Assembly: GCF_031755915.1 (NCBI RefSeq)
Contig: NC_083387.1
Span: 7,818,501-7,882,500, forward strand
Direction of reading: 5' to 3'
Length of the DNA stretch: 64,000 nt
From: Ziziphus jujuba
Taxonomy: Eukaryota; Streptophyta; Magnoliopsida; Rosales; Rhamnaceae
The notes beneath the pieces were generated by a model. That model was not told the DNA's origin and did not search any database. It saw only the letters and a list, made by a program, of their open reading frames with translations. Of this stretch, positions 60,301-64,000 are shown one piece after another. Within the stretch, counting starts at the first letter, position 1. Each line of letters opens with the position of its first letter. A program made the position numbers and the translations under genes.

Positions 60301-60840
60301 CTAGGAGAGTTTGAGCTTATAGGCATTCCTCCAGCTCCTAGAGGCATGCCTCAGATTGAAGTTACATTCGACATTGATGCCAATGGTATTGTCACCGTTT
60401 CTGCCAAGGACAAGGCCACTTCAAAGGAGCAACAGATTACCATCCGCTCATCTGGAGGTCTTTCAGAAGATGAAATTGAGAAGATGGTCAAGGAAGCTGA
60501 AATGCATGCCCAGAAAGATAAAGAGAGGAAGACTCTTATTGATGTTAGAAACAATGCAGATACCACCATCTACAGCATTGAGAAGAGCTTGGGTGAGTAC
60601 CGTGACAAGATTCCAAGTGAAGTTGCCAAAGAAATTGAGGATGCAGTTGCAGATTTGAGGAAGGCAATGGAGGGCGATAACATTGAAGAAATCAAGTCAA
60701 AGCTTGATGCTGCAAACAAAGCTGTATCCAAGATTGGGCAGCATATGGCAGGCGGTTCTGGGGGTAACTCTTCTGGATCAGGAGGTTCACAGGGTGGTGA
60801 ACAGACACCAGAAGCCGACTATGAAGAGGTGAAGAAGTGA
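57352..60840 (+). CDS. Mitochondrial HSP70 chaperone (6 exons, 682 aa)
   Basis: Exons 57352-57429, 58181-58257, 58370-58448, 58554-59120, 59205-59825 and 60214-60840 join in phase to 683 codons with stop. [20 protein letters not shown] and the Ser/Arg-rich region to about residue 50 form a mitochondrial presequence. The ATPase domain shows [30 protein letters not shown] and [16 protein letters not shown]; the substrate-binding domain follows, and the C-terminus is GG/S-rich, ending in ADYEEVKK. Length and sequence match plant mtHSC70 (HSP70-9/-10 type), the matrix DnaK homologue that pulls imported proteins across the inner membrane, folds them and helps Fe-S cluster assembly. Promoter motifs include a heat-shock element. 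No breaks. Confidence 0.97.
59878..59952. repeat. 36-bp tandem repeat in HSP70 intron 5
   Basis: TTGGTAATATGACCATTTAT begins each of two adjacent identical 36-base units, in the intron before the last exon. Confidence 0.93.
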
Positions 60841-61880
60841 GCCATCTGGAAGTAATTCATCGTTGGTCTTGTTTTTCTGTTGGCGGAGTTAGTATTAAAG
60901 ATTAAAACATGAAATTTTTATTTTTCAAGTAGAAACGGTGGTTTTTTTGTATCTAAAATGTTGGGAGTTTCAAATTGTTGGGGAATGGTTAATCCATTCG
61001 GGACTAGCACATGCTTTTTTTATTAATTTCTCACATATAATATTAGATCAAATTTTGCTGTTGATTGACATCTAATCGAGAGGTATTTGAATTGTCTTGG
61101 CCATATAAGAGAATGGTCTTTAATATTAGATCTGGCTTCTTTCTCGAAGGAGATCATAATGATATATGGTTTGTTTCGTGAGTTTAGTCTATCGTGCATT
61201 GCTGTGTCTTAGCTATTATTGCCTCGTATTTTATTGCTTTAATGCTGGTGGTTCAGCAAACTCCTAGGCAAGTTGGCTTGCGGAAATACCGTGTGTGTGC
61301 TTAACAGGTTCTCCTATGATGTTGAAATCAATTTGGTTTCTTTTTCTTTTTCATTTGTTTATTATTAATAAACGTTAATCGCCATCTCTTTTAACTCTTT
61401 CTTGTAGCTTGCTGTAAAACCGTCATTGGAAAACATTACCATCTCTTTTAACTCTTTCTTGTAGCTTGCTGTAAAACCGTCATTGGAAAATATTGCTTAT
61501 TATTATTTTTTTGAATAATAATTTTGCTTATTTATTAACTGGATAAAAATATCAATTACATAGTCGTTTACATGAGAGCAAGTTTTATTTATGTTAAAAA
61601 AAAAAAAAAAGGGTGAAATAAATTTGATGATGCGAAGCTCATTCTCAATTTCTAATCTCAAAGCAAAAATGGTTTTCACCAAAGGAATAAAAAAAAAAAA
61701 AAAAAAAAAAAACTATTCTCAGTAAATTTTCATAATTTATCTATTCTCCACGAATATAAATTGATAAATATCTTCCTTCTTAATTTTTCACCCGAATAAA
61801 TAAAAATAAAATAAAAAAATAAAAAATAAAATTTTAAAAAAGGGCTAAAGTCTACCAAAGCAAAATTAAAAGGGCTAAAG
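60841..61880. other. HSP70 3' UTR and intergenic region
   Basis: 3' UTR extends to perhaps 61050. The rest is AT-rich with two A-runs (61595-61610, 61689-61712) and one tandem repeat. No gene is seen. Confidence 0.6.
61383..61495. repeat. 57-bp tandem duplication
   Basis: CATCTCTTTTAACTCTTTCT starts at 61383 and again at 61440; the two units are nearly identical to AACCGTCATTGGAAAA. Confidence 0.95.
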
Positions 61881-61886
61881 CATGAA

Positions 61887-61932
61887 TGGGCCAAATGTTA
61901 TCCAAGGCCTAGGACCGGTAGAATACTGGGCT
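61887..61932 (+). promoter_or_regulatory. Site II motifs upstream of the Pol5-like gene
   Basis: TGGGCC at 61887-61892 and TGGGCT at 61927-61932. These elements are frequent at plant ribosome-biogenesis genes and lie before a probable leader exon starting near 62070. Confidence 0.6.
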
Positions 61933-62706
61933 CTCGGGTCGGTTTTTTGTAAAAAGCCGATTCAACCGCCCAACGTTGCCAAATCAGAAGGAAAAGCAAA
62001 GCGGTGTCGTTTTACAAGGCCCGGTGAGCGACAAAGCCATTATATTTATTTAATTGGACGGTCGTGATTTAGTAGAGGATCTGTAACCCTCCTCCTCCAG
62101 CTTCTCTGAAGCCCCATATACCCTTCTTCTTTCTCGAGTCTCTTGTGTGTTTGTGACTGTCTCATACCACTTCGTCAGTTGCCGAAGACAAGTGCGTATC
62201 ATATATAAGTTTTCGGTTTTTTGTTTCGGCATTTTTATACGCTTTTCTGTTCTTTGTGTTTTTTATTTCAATATTTATGGCGTCGTTTTTGTGGATGTTC
62301 ATGGTTTTCGTGTTATGGTCATAAAAAACACTTTGTTTCAGTGGTGGGCTTTGAAAATTTTTTTTTCTTTATTTGTTTTTATGTTTGCTTTTTACTTGTA
62401 TTCTACCTTTTGCTTTCTGTCTTACTCTTTTCTCAAACACTTGCTCATTCACACATGGCAACCTCTATATCTAATTGTCAGAAACCCCTTCAAATGAAAT
62501 CTTCAATTAGGAGGACAAATTTATTTATTCTAACAAGCGAATTTTTATTTTTTTTGGTTGCTTTCTTTTGTTCTTTTTGTTCATTAATTAGTAGTGGCAT
62601 TGCTGCTTTGCTGTTGCTTTTATTGATATTACCGTTATTGCTATTAAATTTGGTTCTACCAACTATTTGTTTACAGAAACTTCTTAGAAGGTCAAATTAG
62701 GATCCA

Positions 62707-63992
62707 ATGGGTAGCCAAAAAAGGAGCTTTGATTCTGTAGAGGTTGTGGAGGGTGAATTGGATGCACCCACCAATGAGGTTGTTATCAAAAAGAAGTCCA
62801 AAAAGAAAATGAAGAAGGAAAAGGGAAAAGGCGAAGAATTTGTTGATGGGGATAATGGCCCTTCTGAAGTTCCTACGTCTGTCAAACCCATGGAGAGAAA
62901 GAAGAAGAGGAAAACATTGGATAAAGAAAAACACCGTACTGCTGCAGACAACAAGAAATCAGAGCCTAAAGCGATGGATGTTGAATCAAAATCCAATGTA
63001 TTTCAGGAATCTACATTGGCCTCTTCATCTAGTGGTGGTCTGCCTGAGTTCCATATTGGTGTTTTTAAGGACTTGGCATCTGCTGATGCCTCTATCAGAG
63101 AAGCGGCAGCAGAAGCATTGGTGACAGAACTGCAGGAAGTTCAGAAAGCATATGATAGGCTTGATACTAAGGATTTGGTTGAGGGTGGATTGAAGTTGGA
63201 AGCTCAAAAGGATGATGGGTTGAATGAGTGTGCACCCTCCTTGAGATATGCTGTACGTAGGCTGATCCGCGGTGTTTCATCATCAAGAGAGGTGTGTTTG
63301 TTCATCTTTTTATCTGCCTGTGAGTGCATGCACTGAAACTAACTCGTGCAGTCTCCTTTATCTGATCATATATATGTTTATATATATATATATAAATATA
63401 TATATATTATCGCAATGCTTATTTTATGATATGTACTGTTCCTTATTTTTTTAAGTATCTAAAATTTCAAACCTTGGTTCCGACACATAAATTTTTTTAA
63501 AATTTATTGATAATATTTCTTCAAAAATCACTTGTAAATGCTCAAACAGGCTACATTGTAGTTTTAGGAACTACATTTATGCTTAATCTGATGTTTGCTT
63601 GGCCAGTTAAACTCTTTGTCTTCTTAGTTATTAGTTGGTTTGTCGTTTAAAGAATCCAGTTTGGGAAATGATGCAGGTGAGGTTGAAGTGGGATATCAAT
63701 GCTATTTATGCAGATTGAAAATGTAAATATGTGTGGTTTTAATTTAAAAATCGTGGAATACAGACTTTTAGTATTTGGGAAACATGTAATGGAATGGAAT
63801 AAACTTTTAAGAGACTGGTGATCTTGGCTAACTTTTGACTTGTGTGACCTGAAATTTGCTTTGCAGTGTGCTAGACAAGGATTTGCCTTGGGGTTAACTG
63901 TATTAATAGGTGTCATACCCAACATCAAGGTGGACTCATTGCTAAAACTAATTGTTGATTCGTTGGAGGTTAATTCATCGACGAAGGGTCAG
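62707..63992 (+). CDS. Pol5/MYBBP1A-like rDNA-associated nucleolar protein (5' part, exons 1-2)
   Basis: Coding exon 1 is 62707-63291, exon 2 is 63867-63992 (phase 0, donor GTGGGC inferred); the gene continues beyond the window. MGSQKRSFDSVEVVEGELDA is followed by lysine-rich stretches (KKKSKKKMKKEKGKG, RKKKRKTLDKEK) that fit nuclear/nucleolar localisation. Then comes the conserved start of the Pol5/MYBBP1A repeat fold: SLRYAVRRLIRGVSSSRE and CARQGFALGLTVLIGVIPNI, then KVDSLLKLIVDSLEV. Yeast Pol5 and animal MYBBP1A act in rRNA production in the nucleolus; plant members are often labelled DNA polymerase V though they are not polymerases. A 5'-UTR intron ending at TTACAG near 62676 is likely. 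Confidence 0.9.
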
Positions 63993-64000
63993 GTGGGCAA

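Noticed and set aside
1..64000. CRISPR array, phage, operon or toxin-antitoxin system
   Set aside because: Introns, LTR elements and plant families show a plant nuclear genome; no regular repeat-spacer array exists. The tandem repeats seen have no unique spacers.

Overview
This window is nuclear DNA from a dicot plant. It is AT-rich, its genes are split by GT-AG introns, and it carries nested LTR retrotransposons and long homopolymer and dinucleotide tracts. The gene families (AGL17-type MADS box, PORR, OPT, CorA-like, mitochondrial HSP70) and the repeats fit a woody rosid, but the species cannot be fixed from sequence alone. Most genes here are multi-exon, so I rebuilt them by joining exons at splice sites whose phases agree. 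I found no CRISPR array, bacterial operon or tRNA gene.

Layout. 1-5.9 kb: exons 2-8 of an AGL17/ANR1-clade MIKC MADS-box gene (+); the MADS-domain exon lies upstream of the window. 5.9-14.7 kb: mostly non-coding and rich in tandem duplications, with weak signs of a minus-strand multi-exon transcription unit starting near 11.9 kb. 14.8-26.0 kb: a decayed CC-NB-LRR resistance gene (-), cut into three pieces by two insertions. One is a complete 5,240-bp Ty3/gypsy element (15960-21199, 333-bp LTRs, TSD CAAGG). The other is a 2.9-kb probable solo LTR (about 22581-25509, TSD TTTCT). 26.4-27.6 kb: a single-exon PORR-domain organellar RNA-splicing factor (+). Its 3' end and downstream flank were duplicated to 30.7-32.4 kb and decayed; a plastid rbcL fragment lies between the copies. 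32.6-35.5 kb: a DHH/DHHA1-like protein gene (+, 8 exons). 36.3-41.1 kb: an OPT4-like oligopeptide transporter (-, 6 exons, one GC-AG intron) with a duplicated promoter upstream. 46.1-47.6 kb: ribosomal protein L38 (+). 50.6-53.2 kb: a CorA-like divalent-cation transporter (+). 57.4-60.8 kb: mitochondrial HSP70 (+). 62.7-64.0 kb: the 5' part of a Pol5/MYBBP1A-like rDNA-associated protein (+), running off the window.

The genes do not form an operon-like system. The clearest functional links are in promoters. RPL38 and the Pol5-like gene, both tied to ribosome production, carry TGGGCY site II motifs, and RPL38 also has a telo-box. The mitochondrial HSP70 promoter has a near-consensus heat-shock element, a TATA box and a double telo-box. 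I did not find a convincing new biological system. The points most worth following are the nested wreck of the resistance gene, the possible minus-strand gene at 6.7-11.9 kb, the GC-AG intron, the duplicated OPT promoter and the rbcL-derived fragment.
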